Shown in pieces: positions 18,175-25,987 of a stretch of DNA of 64,000 nucleotides. The stretch's first letter is position 1. The number at the start of each line of letters is the position of its first letter. Source of the DNA: Mycolicibacterium arenosum (lineage in GTDB: Bacteria > Actinomycetota > Actinomycetes > Mycobacteriales > Mycobacteriaceae). The stretch covers positions 310,001 to 374,000 of the forward strand of contig NZ_JANDBD010000003.1 in NCBI RefSeq assembly GCF_024320865.1, given 5' to 3'. A model generated the notes under the pieces. It was not told where the DNA came from and did no database searches. It saw only the letters and a program-made list of their open reading frames with translations. The translations under genes were made by a program, and so were the position numbers.

Positions 18175-18837
18175 CTAACCGCCGAGTTCGCCCGCGATGC
18201 CGCGTTCGAGACCGAGCCGCGTCGGCTCCGGCAGCACGATGAGGCCGGCGAGTTCCCTGCCCGCGAGCTCGTAGGCCTGCATCCGCTCCGGCGGCGTGGC
18301 GGTGGAGTCACCCGCGACCCGCAGCAGACTCTGCGCCCGCGCGATCCGCTGCTGCGCGTCTTGGGAGAAGTCGCTTCTGCGCACCCGCAGCGCCTCGGAC
18401 TCGGCCGCGTTGAACGCCGTCACGTAGTCCTCGACGGCGGCCAGGTACGCGTTGGCCGATTCGCGGTCGTCGAGCAGGTCCTCCGCCCGCTCCGGTCGCA
18501 GCACGTCCGCTCGCAGCTTCGCCTTGTGGAAGCGCATCACCATCTCGTTGCCGACATCGGTCATCAGCGGGAAGTCGAGGAGCTTGGCCGCATCCAATTC
18601 GTAGCCCAGCCAGCGGGTGTCCGTGTGGTCGTGTTGCTGAACGGTCCTGGTGATGCTGCGCCACAGCCCGGCCTGCGCGTGCGTGCCGTCCACATCGCGA
18701 GGCGCGACGTCGGGCGCCGCCACCTCGGTGTCGGGCGACCGCTTACCCCGCCGCAGCGCGGCGGACGCCGCCCATATGGCACCGGCCAACGGCACCAGCA
18801 GGAGCAACAGCTCGGCCAATCGGAAGACGAGACCCAC
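18175..18837 (-). CDS. Hypothetical protein with one N-terminal membrane helix
   Basis: A 220-residue protein. From the GTG at 18837 it starts MGLVFRLAELLLLLVPLAGA, a single transmembrane helix, followed by a basic stop-transfer (RRGKRSPD) and a soluble, largely helical domain of about 170 residues with charged patches (RADVLRPERAEDLLDDRES). No catalytic motif is visible. It lies 26 bases downstream of the alpha/beta hydrolase gene on the same strand. Family not recognised. Confidence 0.7.
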   Translation of the reverse strand: MGLVFRLAELLLLLVPLAGAIWAASAALRRGKRSPDTEVAAPDVAPRDVDGTHAQAGLWRSITRTVQQHDHTDTRWLGYELDAAKLLDFPLMTDVGNEMVMRFHKAKLRADVLRPERAEDLLDDRESANAYLAAVEDYVTAFNAAESEALRVRRSDFSQDAQQRIARAQSLLRVAGDSTATPPERMQAYELAGRELAGLIVLPEPTRLGLERGIAGELGG

Positions 18838-18863
18838 GAACCCAGGATGCCACCGAACCGCGA

Positions 18864-19958
18864 CTAGACAGCCGCGACGACGGCGCAGGCCCCCCGGTGC
18901 ACGTACTCCCGGTAGGTCGACTCGAGGAACCGCGTGCTCTCCACCGCGCACCGGCGAGCGTGCGACGAGTCGACGAGGTCGAAGGCGTGCCCCGCCTTCG
19001 GCAGTTCGACGTAGTCGACTCGACCGTTGCCGCGAGCGCGCAGCGCGTCCCGAAACTGCCGCGCCTCGTCGACGGGGATGATGCTGTCGTGGTCGCCGTG
19101 GATCAGCAGGAACGGCGGCGCCTGGTCGTGAATGCGCATGATGGGCGACGCGGCCTCGTAGATCTCGGGATGACGGTTCTGCTTGCGCCCCACGACAACT
19201 CGCTCGAGGAACCCGGTGAAGCTCCGCCGAGTGGGGGTCGAGCGGTCCTGCCAGTCGTAGCGTCCGTAGATGCCGACGACCGCGTCCACCGAGGTGTCGG
19301 CGCTCTCCGTCAGCTCGCCTCGGAAGGCGGGATCACCCGGCGTCAGGGCGGCCAACGCCGCGAGGTGACCGCCTGCCGAGCACCCGGCGATCGCAACGAA
19401 GTTCCGGTCGCCACCGAACTTGTCGACGTTGGATCGCGCCCAGGCGATGGCCGCGTTGACGTCGGCGATGTGCCGCGGCCAGCGGTGCACCGGGGAGACC
19501 CGGTAGTCCATGGTCAGGCACACCCAGCCCTTCTCGACCAGGTGGGACAGCAGCGTGTGCCCCTGCAGCACTCGGGTGCCCTGCACCCAGGCGCCACCCG
19601 GCACGAACAGCAGGACGGGAGCGGGGCCACCGGGCAGATCCTTCCGGCGCCAGACGTCGAGTTGCTGCGCCGGATGATCACCGTACTGAACGGACTTGCG
19701 GTACAGGTTCTTTCGGCGCTGACCGCTGGCCCGCAGGAACGGCGGGATGCGGTCGACGTCCTCGTTGTCGATCACACCGGCGACGGACTCGCCGAAGTGC
19801 CTGCTGATCGCGGCCTTGGCCGCGGGGCCGGCGTAGTGGCCGCCGTACAGCGCCATCGCCGTCAGACCCGCGAAGGGTTCGAGATGCTTACCGATCACGG
19901 GCAGCGACGAGTACATCCGGGTGGATGCCAGCGCGAGATCGAGGGGGTGCAGCCTCAC
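18864..19958 (-). CDS. Alpha/beta hydrolase (esterase/lipase, Lip-type)
   Basis: A 364-residue hydrolase. The oxyanion-hole motif is VPGGAW at 119-124, the nucleophile is S194 in GCSAGG, the acid is in IHGDHDSIIPVDEA and the histidine in KAGHAFD. This is the arrangement of mycobacterial Lip carboxylesterases and related BD-FAE hydrolases. The GTG start at 19958 overlaps the stop of the upstream zinc-ribbon ORF (GTGA), indicating coupled translation. The N-terminal 70 residues before the hydrolase core are family-variable. It likely hydrolyses acyl esters; substrate unknown. Confidence 0.85.
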   Translation of the reverse strand: MRLHPLDLALASTRMYSSLPVIGKHLEPFAGLTAMALYGGHYAGPAAKAAISRHFGESVAGVIDNEDVDRIPPFLRASGQRRKNLYRKSVQYGDHPAQQLDVWRRKDLPGGPAPVLLFVPGGAWVQGTRVLQGHTLLSHLVEKGWVCLTMDYRVSPVHRWPRHIADVNAAIAWARSNVDKFGGDRNFVAIAGCSAGGHLAALAALTPGDPAFRGELTESADTSVDAVVGIYGRYDWQDRSTPTRRSFTGFLERVVVGRKQNRHPEIYEAASPIMRIHDQAPPFLLIHGDHDSIIPVDEARQFRDALRARGNGRVDYVELPKAGHAFDLVDSSHARRCAVESTRFLESTYREYVHRGACAVVAAV

Positions 19959-20092
19959 AGAACCACCGACTCGCGAGGAGTCTGATCGGCCGGGAGTTCG
20001 CACGACGCGCACGCCGAGCTCTCCAGATCGAACGTGCCGCACCGGGGACAGATGTATTCGAGCATGTTGCACACCTCGTGAGGACGGGTCAT
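19955..20092 (-). CDS. Small zinc-ribbon protein
   Basis: A 45-residue ORF starting MTRPHEVCNMLEYICPRCG, with C15-x2-C18 and C28-x2-C31 spaced as in a zinc ribbon. An internal ATG at 20065 with GAGGTG upstream would give a 36-residue form that keeps all four cysteines. The stop overlaps the GTG of the hydrolase gene by 4 bases, so the two form a coupled pair. The four-cysteine pattern and the overlap make it a convincing gene in spite of its size. It may be a metal-binding partner of the hydrolase or an independent regulator; unknown. Confidence 0.65.
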   Translation of the reverse strand: MTRPHEVCNMLEYICPRCGTFDLESSACASCELPADQTPRESVVL

Positions 20093-20159
20093 CGTGCGCC
20101 GTCGTCTCCAGCGCTGGCCGGGAGTTACCCCCCGTGCAGACCGGTGAAACCAGCTATTT

Positions 20160-20822
20160 TCAGACCGGCCACGCCTCTCGCCGGTACGCGGCGTCGAAGA
20201 ACATCCACTCGTAGCGCGACGTGGTCGTGAAGTGCTCTCGAGCTGCGGATTCGTCCGCTTGGGTCAGCGTCGGACCCACCCGATCCGTCAGCGCCACCAC
20301 CTCGGCGACCGTGTCGGCGAACTCCTCGCCCCCGTAGGTGTCGATCCACTTCTGGTAGCGCGCATCGGTGGAACCGCGGGCCAGCAGGGCCTCTCCGACC
20401 CGCGCGTAGATCCAGTAGCAGGGCAGCACCGCTGCCAGGCCATCGGCGAACGTGCCGCTGTACACCGTGGCGATCAGGTAGCTGGTGTAGGCCCGCGTGG
20501 TGGGCGCGACGGGGATCTGCGCTAGGAGCGCGGGATCGAGGCCCAGTTCGGGCAGCAGCGTGGTGTGCAACCCCAGTTCCACGTCGAAGACGTCGGCCGC
20601 GTGCCGAGTGAACACCGCGGTGTCGGCGAGGGTTGGCGCTTTGGCTCCGACGACGGCGAGCGCCCGCGCGTACTCGCGCAGGTAGTACACGTCCTGAGCG
20701 ACGTAGTGCCCGAACACCTCCGAGTCGAGCGAGCCGTCGGTGAGCCCGCGGACGAACGGGTGCTCCAGGGTGGCGGCGAAGATCGGCTCGATGCCGCTCC
20801 AGAGATTCTGCGACCAGGTCAT
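20160..20822 (-). CDS. tenA: TenA-family thiaminase II-like protein
   Basis: A 220-residue all-helical TenA protein. D44 in YVAQDVYYLREYARAL, the active-site cysteine C135 in LPCYWIYARVG, and the C-terminal YEWMFFDAAYRRE with the catalytic glutamate region are conserved. TenA enzymes hydrolyse aminopyrimidine breakdown products of thiamin for salvage; some relatives have other substrates. It begins 2 bases after the SDR stop. No thiamin riboswitch is seen upstream and no other thiamin gene is in the window, so thiamin salvage is likely but not certain. Confidence 0.82.
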   Translation of the reverse strand: MTWSQNLWSGIEPIFAATLEHPFVRGLTDGSLDSEVFGHYVAQDVYYLREYARALAVVGAKAPTLADTAVFTRHAADVFDVELGLHTTLLPELGLDPALLAQIPVAPTTRAYTSYLIATVYSGTFADGLAAVLPCYWIYARVGEALLARGSTDARYQKWIDTYGGEEFADTVAEVVALTDRVGPTLTQADESAAREHFTTTSRYEWMFFDAAYRREAWPV

Positions 20823-20824
20823 GG

Positions 20825-21595
20825 CTAGAACTTGCCGTAGCCGCCGTCGATGAGCAAAACGTCGCCGGTCTGATAGCTGCTCGCCGAACTGGCCAGGTAC
20901 ACCGCGACGCCGGCGAGGTCTTCTGCGGTTCCCCAGCGCCGCAGCGGAACTCGCGGCAGCACGCGTTCGGCGAAACGGTCGGAGGCGAGCAGCGCGTCGA
21001 TCATCTCCGTCGACACCCAGCCGGGTTCGATGGCGTTGGCCCGGATACCGAACCGGGCGAGTTCGACCGCGAGGCTGTTCACCAGTGCGACGACGCCCGC
21101 CTTGGCCGCGGCGTACGCGTGCTGGCGGGGCATCCCCTGGTGCGCGCCCATGCTCGACACGGCGATCAGGCTGCCGCCGCGACCGACGTCGACCATCTGA
21201 CGAGCCGCCTCCCGCAACGTGACGAACGCGCCGTCGAGGTTGATCGCCGTCACCGCACGGAAGTCGTCCAGCGAGGTGTCGAGCAGCGGCGAGTAGTAGC
21301 CGGCCACCCCCGCGTTCGCGAAACACGAGTCCAGGCCGCCCAACTCGTCGCGGACCCGCTGCATCGCCGCCCCGACCGCGGCCTCGTCGGCGACGTCGGC
21401 CGCGACGCTCAACACGGGGTTGCCGAAGGACAGCAGCGTCTCCTGTGCAGATGCGAGGCGCTCGGCCGACCGGCCGATGATCGCCACCGCGGCGCCCGCC
21501 CGCGCCAGCCCACCGGCCAATCCGAGGCCGATACCGGAACCACCACCGGTCACCACGGCGACGTGGCCGTGCAGGTCGAACGGGTTGTCGCTCAC
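20825..21595 (-). CDS. Short-chain dehydrogenase/reductase
   Basis: A 256-residue classical SDR. The cofactor loop is TGGGSGIG at residues 16-23, the catalytic serine is in AVSSMGAH, and YAAAKAG carries the tyrosine and lysine. A C-terminal GDVLLIDGGYGKF end is typical of the family. It is upstream of tenA in the same transcript with a 2-base gap, so the pair may act on one pathway, perhaps handling an alcohol or aldehyde of a salvaged compound (inference). Confidence 0.84.
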   Translation of the reverse strand: MSDNPFDLHGHVAVVTGGGSGIGLGLAGGLARAGAAVAIIGRSAERLASAQETLLSFGNPVLSVAADVADEAAVGAAMQRVRDELGGLDSCFANAGVAGYYSPLLDTSLDDFRAVTAINLDGAFVTLREAARQMVDVGRGGSLIAVSSMGAHQGMPRQHAYAAAKAGVVALVNSLAVELARFGIRANAIEPGWVSTEMIDALLASDRFAERVLPRVPLRRWGTAEDLAGVAVYLASSASSYQTGDVLLIDGGYGKF

Positions 21596-21696
21596 GGCGC
21601 AAGACTAACGACCTCACGTTTGCGGCCCGGCGAGCGTCTACCGTGTATGAACGACGCACGCCGCGCAACACGCGCGCCTATCCTGACGCCGATGCG

Positions 21697-22191
21697 ATGA
21701 CAGCGAAGATTCCGTTCGAGCGGGCGATCCACGACCACGGCGCCACCGTGCTGCGAGTGTGCAGGACCGTGCTGGGTGCCGGGCCGGACGCCGACGACGC
21801 CTGGTCGGACACCTTCCTGGCGGCGCTCCGGCACTGGCCCGACCTCGCCGACGACGCCAACGTCGAGGCCTGGCTGGTCCGGGTCGCGCAACGCAAGTCC
21901 CTCGACGTGACCCGCGCCCGCGCCCGTCGCGCCGTGCCCGCCGCCGACGTACCCGACCGGCCCGCCCCGCGGGCCTCCGGCGACGGCGACGTCTGGCGCG
22001 CGGTGGCCGAACTGCCCGAGCGGCAGCGCCTGGCCATCGCCTACCACTACCTCGGCGGACTCCCGCACGCCGAGACCGCAGAACTGATCGGCGGCAACGC
22101 GACATCCGTACGCCGTGCCGCCGCCGACGGCATCAAGTCGCTGCGCAGGTCCTACCGCGCAGCGGCCGAAGGAGAAGAGAGCACACCGTGA
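21697..22191 (+). CDS. RNA polymerase sigma-70 family (ECF-like) factor
   Basis: A 164-residue sigma factor from the ATG at 21697. Region 2 is DADDAWSDTFLAALRHWPDL with VEAWLVRVAQRKSLD, and region 4 is LPERQRLAIAYHYLGGLPHAETAELIGGNATSVRRAAADG, a typical two-domain ECF layout. Its TGA overlaps the GTG of ogt by 4 bases and ogt overlaps the oxygenase gene the same way, so sigma factor and repair-type enzymes are made from one mRNA. No anti-sigma gene is adjacent, so activation may be transcriptional. Confidence 0.82.
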   Translation: MTAKIPFERAIHDHGATVLRVCRTVLGAGPDADDAWSDTFLAALRHWPDLADDANVEAWLVRVAQRKSLDVTRARARRAVPAADVPDRPAPRASGDGDVWRAVAELPERQRLAIAYHYLGGLPHAETAELIGGNATSVRRAAADGIKSLRRSYRAAAEGEESTP

Positions 22192-22778
22192 CCGACACCG
22201 ACCTGTTCCCCATCGGGGACGCATACCTGAACGCACTGCACTCCGCCCTCGTCGACCGCGCCGCGTCGGACGGCCTGCTCGACGTCGCCTACCGCACCGT
22301 CGACTCGCCCGTCGGCACCCTGCTGCTCGCGACCACCGGCGCCGGCCTCGTCCGCGTGGCCTACGAGCGCGAGGACTTCGACCGCGTGCTCGACGTCGTC
22401 GCCGCGAAGGTGAGCCCGCGCATCCTGTCCGCACCCGGACGTCTGGACGCGGTCACCCGACAGCTCGACGAGTACTTCGCGGGCACCCGCCGCGAGTTCG
22501 ACGTGCCACTGGACTTCGCGCTGTCGGCGGGATTCCGGAGGACGGTGCAGCACTACCTGCCCCGCATCGCCTACGGGCACACGGCGTCCTACCGCGACGT
22601 CGCCGAGAGCGTCGGCAACCCGAACGCCGTTCGCGCCGTCGGCACCGCCTGCGCAACCAACCCGCTGCCGGTCGTCGTCCCGTGCCACCGGGTGTTGCGA
22701 AGCGACGGCAGCCTCGGCGGCTACGTGGGCGGGGAAGCGGCCAAGTCGACGCTGCTGAGCCTGGAGCGGGCCGCATGA
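22188..22778 (+). CDS. ogt: Methylated-DNA-protein-cysteine methyltransferase
   Basis: A 196-residue O6-alkylguanine-DNA alkyltransferase. The suicide acceptor is C166 in the invariant VPCHRVL, preceded by the helix-turn-helix with arginine finger (NAVRAVGTACATNP) and followed by GSLGGYVGG. It transfers O6-alkyl groups from guanine to itself and is consumed. It overlaps the sigma factor gene upstream (GTGA) and the oxygenase gene downstream (ATGA). No Ada-type regulator domain is fused. Confidence 0.92.
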   Translation: MTDTDLFPIGDAYLNALHSALVDRAASDGLLDVAYRTVDSPVGTLLLATTGAGLVRVAYEREDFDRVLDVVAAKVSPRILSAPGRLDAVTRQLDEYFAGTRREFDVPLDFALSAGFRRTVQHYLPRIAYGHTASYRDVAESVGNPNAVRAVGTACATNPLPVVVPCHRVLRSDGSLGGYVGGEAAKSTLLSLERAA

Positions 22779-23485
22779 GCGACCGCTGGGCGCAGCGCGT
22801 CGCGACCGCCGACTGGGCGGCCGTCACGGCCGAGATCGACGAGCACGGTGGCGCCCTGCTACCGGAGCTCGTCACGCCCGCCGAGGCCGCCGCCCTGCGC
22901 GGACTGTACGACGGCCCCGGTTTCCGCAGCACGATCGACATGGCGCGGTACCGCTTCGGGTCGGGCGAGTACCGCTACTTCGCTCATCCGTACCCCGACG
23001 CGGTGCGGCACCTCAAGCAGGCGCTCTACCCGCGGCTGCTGCCGATCGCGCGGGACTGGTGGACCCGGCTCGGCCGCCCGGCGCCGTGGCCGGACGACCT
23101 CGCCGACTGGCTGGACATCTGCCACGCGGCCGGGCAGCCGAAGTCGACGGCCATCCTGCTGCGCTACGTCAGCGGCGACTGGAACGCGCTGCATCGGGAC
23201 CTGTACGGCGACTTGATCTTTCCGCTACAGGTCGTCGTCAACCTGAGCGCGCCGGGCGTCGATCACACCGGCGGGGAGTTCCTTCTCGTCGAACAGCGGC
23301 CGCGCGCCCAGTCACGCGGGACGGCTCAGTCGATACCGCAGGGCCACGGCTACGTCTTCACCACGCGCGAGCGTCCGGTGCGCTCGGCACGCGGCTGGTC
23401 GGCGGCCCCGGTGCGGCACGGGGTGTCGACGGTGCGGACCGGCGAGCGGTTCACCCTCGGCCTGGTGTTCCACGACGCGGCCTAA
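22775..23485 (+). CDS. 2-oxoglutarate/Fe(II)-dependent oxygenase
   Basis: A 236-residue double-stranded-beta-helix oxygenase. The iron triad is H140 and D142 (NALHRDLYGD) and H215 (VRHGVS), and R225 in TGERFTLGL binds 2-oxoglutarate. DHTGGEFLLVEQRPRAQS forms the core turn. Such proteins hydroxylate proteins, amino acids or alkylated bases. Its coupling to a sigma factor and Ogt suggests a damage-response task, perhaps AlkB-like repair or translation-factor hydroxylation, but the substrate is not proven. Its stop overlaps the convergent LysG gene by 4 bases. Confidence 0.82.
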   Translation: MSDRWAQRVATADWAAVTAEIDEHGGALLPELVTPAEAAALRGLYDGPGFRSTIDMARYRFGSGEYRYFAHPYPDAVRHLKQALYPRLLPIARDWWTRLGRPAPWPDDLADWLDICHAAGQPKSTAILLRYVSGDWNALHRDLYGDLIFPLQVVVNLSAPGVDHTGGEFLLVEQRPRAQSRGTAQSIPQGHGYVFTTRERPVRSARGWSAAPVRHGVSTVRTGERFTLGLVFHDAA

Positions 23486-24369
23486 TGGCGTAGCTTCGCG
23501 GCGGCCGCCGCTTCCACCGCAGCCGTGACCTCGGCGACGAGCGCGCTGTCGATCTTCCAGCACTGCCAGAACAGCGGGACGTCGAGGTGCACGTCGGATA
23601 CCCGGACGAACGCGCCGTCGGCGATCGCGCGCTCGGCGACCTGTTCGGGGTACATCCCCCAGCCCAGGCCCGCGCGCACCGCCGCGGCGAAGCCCTCCGC
23701 CGTCGGCACGTAGTGCACCGGCCGTGGCACAGTGCGCCGAAAGGCTTTGCGCACCAACATGTCCTGTAGGGCGTCGTCGCGATTCCAGGCGAGCGACGGC
23801 GCGCTGGCGACGGTGTCGACGGTGAACACGTCGGCCAGTTGCTGCTCGGCGTAGGCGGGGCTGGCGACGGGGATGTAGCGCATCACGCCGAGGGGGTGCA
23901 CCCGGCAGCCCGCCACCGGTGCGCGCTCGGTGGTCACCGCACCCATCACCGTGCCCTCGCGGAGCAGTCGGGCGGAGTGGTCCTGGTCCTCGATCCGCAC
24001 GTCGTACAGCGCGTCGGGCAGCGTGCCGAGGACGGCGGTGAACCACGTCGCAACGGAGTCGGCGTTCACCGCGAGAGCGATGCGCGTCCGTTCGCCTGTA
24101 CCGTCACCCGCGGTTTCGGCCAGCGCCTCGGATTCCAACAGGGCCGTCTGCGCGGCCAGTCGCAGCAGCGGGATGCCCGCCGCCGTTGGCTTGCAGGGCT
24201 TCTCGCGGACGACGAGGACCTGCCCGACGCGCTGCTCGAGTGCTTTGATCCGCTGGCTCACCGCCGACGGGGTGACGTGCAGCCGGTCGGCGGCCGCGTC
24301 GAAGCTGCCGTGCTCGATCACCGCGGCGAACGCCGCGAGTTGATCCGCACCCAACCGGCCGTTGTGCAT
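23482..24369 (-). CDS. lysG: LysR-family regulator of basic amino acid export (LysG/ArgP)
   Basis: A 295-residue LysR protein of the ArgP/LysG/IciA subgroup, seen in LGADQLAAFAAVIEHGSFDAAADRLHVTPSAVSQRIKALEQRVGQ with the characteristic QVLVVREKPCKPTAAG segment after the winged helix. Members sense lysine or arginine and activate a LysE/ArgO exporter. A lysE gene is present at 27.3 kb but separated by a DUF808 gene, a secreted-protein gene and a kinase gene, whereas the two are usually adjacent and divergent. The regulator probably still controls that exporter. Confidence 0.88.
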   Translation of the reverse strand: MHNGRLGADQLAAFAAVIEHGSFDAAADRLHVTPSAVSQRIKALEQRVGQVLVVREKPCKPTAAGIPLLRLAAQTALLESEALAETAGDGTGERTRIALAVNADSVATWFTAVLGTLPDALYDVRIEDQDHSARLLREGTVMGAVTTERAPVAGCRVHPLGVMRYIPVASPAYAEQQLADVFTVDTVASAPSLAWNRDDALQDMLVRKAFRRTVPRPVHYVPTAEGFAAAVRAGLGWGMYPEQVAERAIADGAFVRVSDVHLDVPLFWQCWKIDSALVAEVTAAVEAAAAAKLRH

Positions 24370-24494
24370 GGTGAGCGATTCTAATCGTCGCGCAAGATCT
24401 TCAGCATTCCTTAATAGGGTGGGGCTACTTCACAGAACGCGCCGCGCCGGGTCCACCCTCGGCGGGTAGCCTTCGGAGTCATGGCGGGGACGCG

Positions 24495-25436
24495 ATGAGC
24501 GCAGGTCTGTTCGGACTTCTGGATGACGTCGCCGCGCTGGCGCGACTGGCCGCGGCGTCGATCGACGACGTCGGCGCGGCAGCGGGCAAGGCCACCGCGA
24601 AGGCCGCCGGGGTCGTCATCGACGACACGGCAGTGACACCGCAGTACGTCCACGGCATCGCCGCGTCCCGTGAACTCCCGATGATCAAGCGCATCGCGAT
24701 CGGGTCGCTGCGCAACAAGCTGGTGTTCATCCTGCCCGTCGCGCTGCTGCTCAGCGTGTTCGCGCCGTGGGCGCTGCCCTATCTGCTCATGGCCGGCGCG
24801 ACGTTCCTGTGTTTCGAGGGCGCCGAGAAGGTCTGGGGCTGGATCAGCGGCTCCGATGCCCACGCCGCACCCGCCGCCGTCGAGGGCGAAGACGTCGAGA
24901 AGACGATGACCTCGGGTGCCATCCGCACCGACTTCATCCTGTCCGCCGAGATCATGGTGATCGCACTCGACGAGGTCGCCGATCAGACGTTCTGGCTTCG
25001 CCTCGGCAGCCTCATCGTCGTCGCCCTCATCATCACGGCCGCGGTGTACGGCGTTGTCGCGCTGATCGTCAAGATGGACGATGCGGGACTGGCGCTGGCT
25101 CAGCGCTCGTCGACGGTCGCGCAGAAGGTCGGCCGGGGTCTGGTGGCGGCGATGCCCAAGGTGCTGTCGACGCTGTCGATCGTCGGCACCGTGGCGATGC
25201 TGTGGGTGGGTGGTCACATCCTCATCGCGCAGAGCGACAAAGCCGGCTTCACTGCGCCCTACGACCTGGTGCACCACGCCGAGGAAGCGGTCGCACATGC
25301 GATCGGAAGTGCCGGCGGTGTCGTCCCGTGGCTCGTCAACACCGGCATCTCCGCGGTCCTCGGCCTGGTGATCGGCGCGATCGTGGCGACCATCGTCCAC
25401 GTCCTGCCGTTCGGCAAGAAGAAGGCCGACCACTGA
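24495..25436 (+). CDS. DUF808 family inner membrane protein (YedI-like)
   Basis: A 313-residue membrane protein of the DUF808 family. The conserved opening SAGLFGLLDDVAALARLAAAS is followed by ELPMIKRIAIGSLRNKL, FLCFEGAEKVWGW and several transmembrane segments, ending in ISAVLGLVIGAIVATIVHVLPF. Function of the family is unknown. It lies divergent from lysG with 125 bases between starts and is convergent with the secreted-protein gene, whose stop adjoins its own. Confidence 0.88.
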   Translation: MSAGLFGLLDDVAALARLAAASIDDVGAAAGKATAKAAGVVIDDTAVTPQYVHGIAASRELPMIKRIAIGSLRNKLVFILPVALLLSVFAPWALPYLLMAGATFLCFEGAEKVWGWISGSDAHAAPAAVEGEDVEKTMTSGAIRTDFILSAEIMVIALDEVADQTFWLRLGSLIVVALIITAAVYGVVALIVKMDDAGLALAQRSSTVAQKVGRGLVAAMPKVLSTLSIVGTVAMLWVGGHILIAQSDKAGFTAPYDLVHHAEEAVAHAIGSAGGVVPWLVNTGISAVLGLVIGAIVATIVHVLPFGKKKADH

Positions 25437-25931
25437 TCAGCCGTGGCCCTGCTCCGCGGGTAGCGGCGGCGGCAGCGGGGTCGACGGCTCCGACGACGAC
25501 TCCGCCGTGGGCGCTGCGCTCGCCGGCGCCTCGGGCCCGCTGTAGGTCTGCCACGGCTCGTCGCGGATGACCTTCTCGCCCACGCTCACCAGCAGCGCCG
25601 ACGGTGTCACCGTGTAGGAGACGCCGTCTCCCTCGGCGACGAACCCGTTGTTTCCGGACGGCTCCGCGTCGACCGCGAGCTTGGCGCCGTCGCGGACCCG
25701 CACCCCGCGGTATTGATATTGACCGTCGGACGACTTGCAGACCGCCACGCGGGACGTCGCGGTACTACCGAAGGCAACCGCGGTGCTCGGCGAGGCGCAA
25801 CTGGCCCAGGAGTCCACGAAACCCTGGTCGTCGATGGCGGGCGCGGCGAGCGCCTGCTGCGTCCCGGCGGCGAGCAGTGCCAGCACCGCTGCCGCGGTGG
25901 CCGCGTTCCGCACCTGCGATCGCCTGATCAT
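25437..25931 (-). CDS. Secreted hypothetical protein with Pro/Ser-rich tail
   Basis: A 164-residue protein from the ATG at 25931, with a GTG at 25949 as alternative. It has an Arg-containing signal peptide (MIRRSQVRNAATAAAVLALLAAG, cut near AQALAAP) and a cysteine pair (WASCASPS, VAVCKSSDG) that could form a disulfide. The remainder is a small beta-rich domain followed by a Ser/Pro-rich C-terminus (STPLPPPLPAEQG). No family recognised. It lies 56 bases downstream of the Ser/Thr kinase gene on the same strand, so it is probably co-transcribed and may act outside the cell with the kinase's external tail. Confidence 0.68.
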   Translation of the reverse strand: MIRRSQVRNAATAAAVLALLAAGTQQALAAPAIDDQGFVDSWASCASPSTAVAFGSTATSRVAVCKSSDGQYQYRGVRVRDGAKLAVDAEPSGNNGFVAEGDGVSYTVTPSALLVSVGEKVIRDEPWQTYSGPEAPASAAPTAESSSEPSTPLPPPLPAEQGHG

Positions 25932-25987
25932 CGAGTTCAAGGTGACCACGTCTCAGCTGGCAAAGCGAGCGGCCACGCCGAACGGGA

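Noticed and set aside
20093..21650. Thiamin riboswitch controlling tenA
   Set aside because: No CUGAGA or ACCUGAUC core was found upstream of the SDR or tenA.
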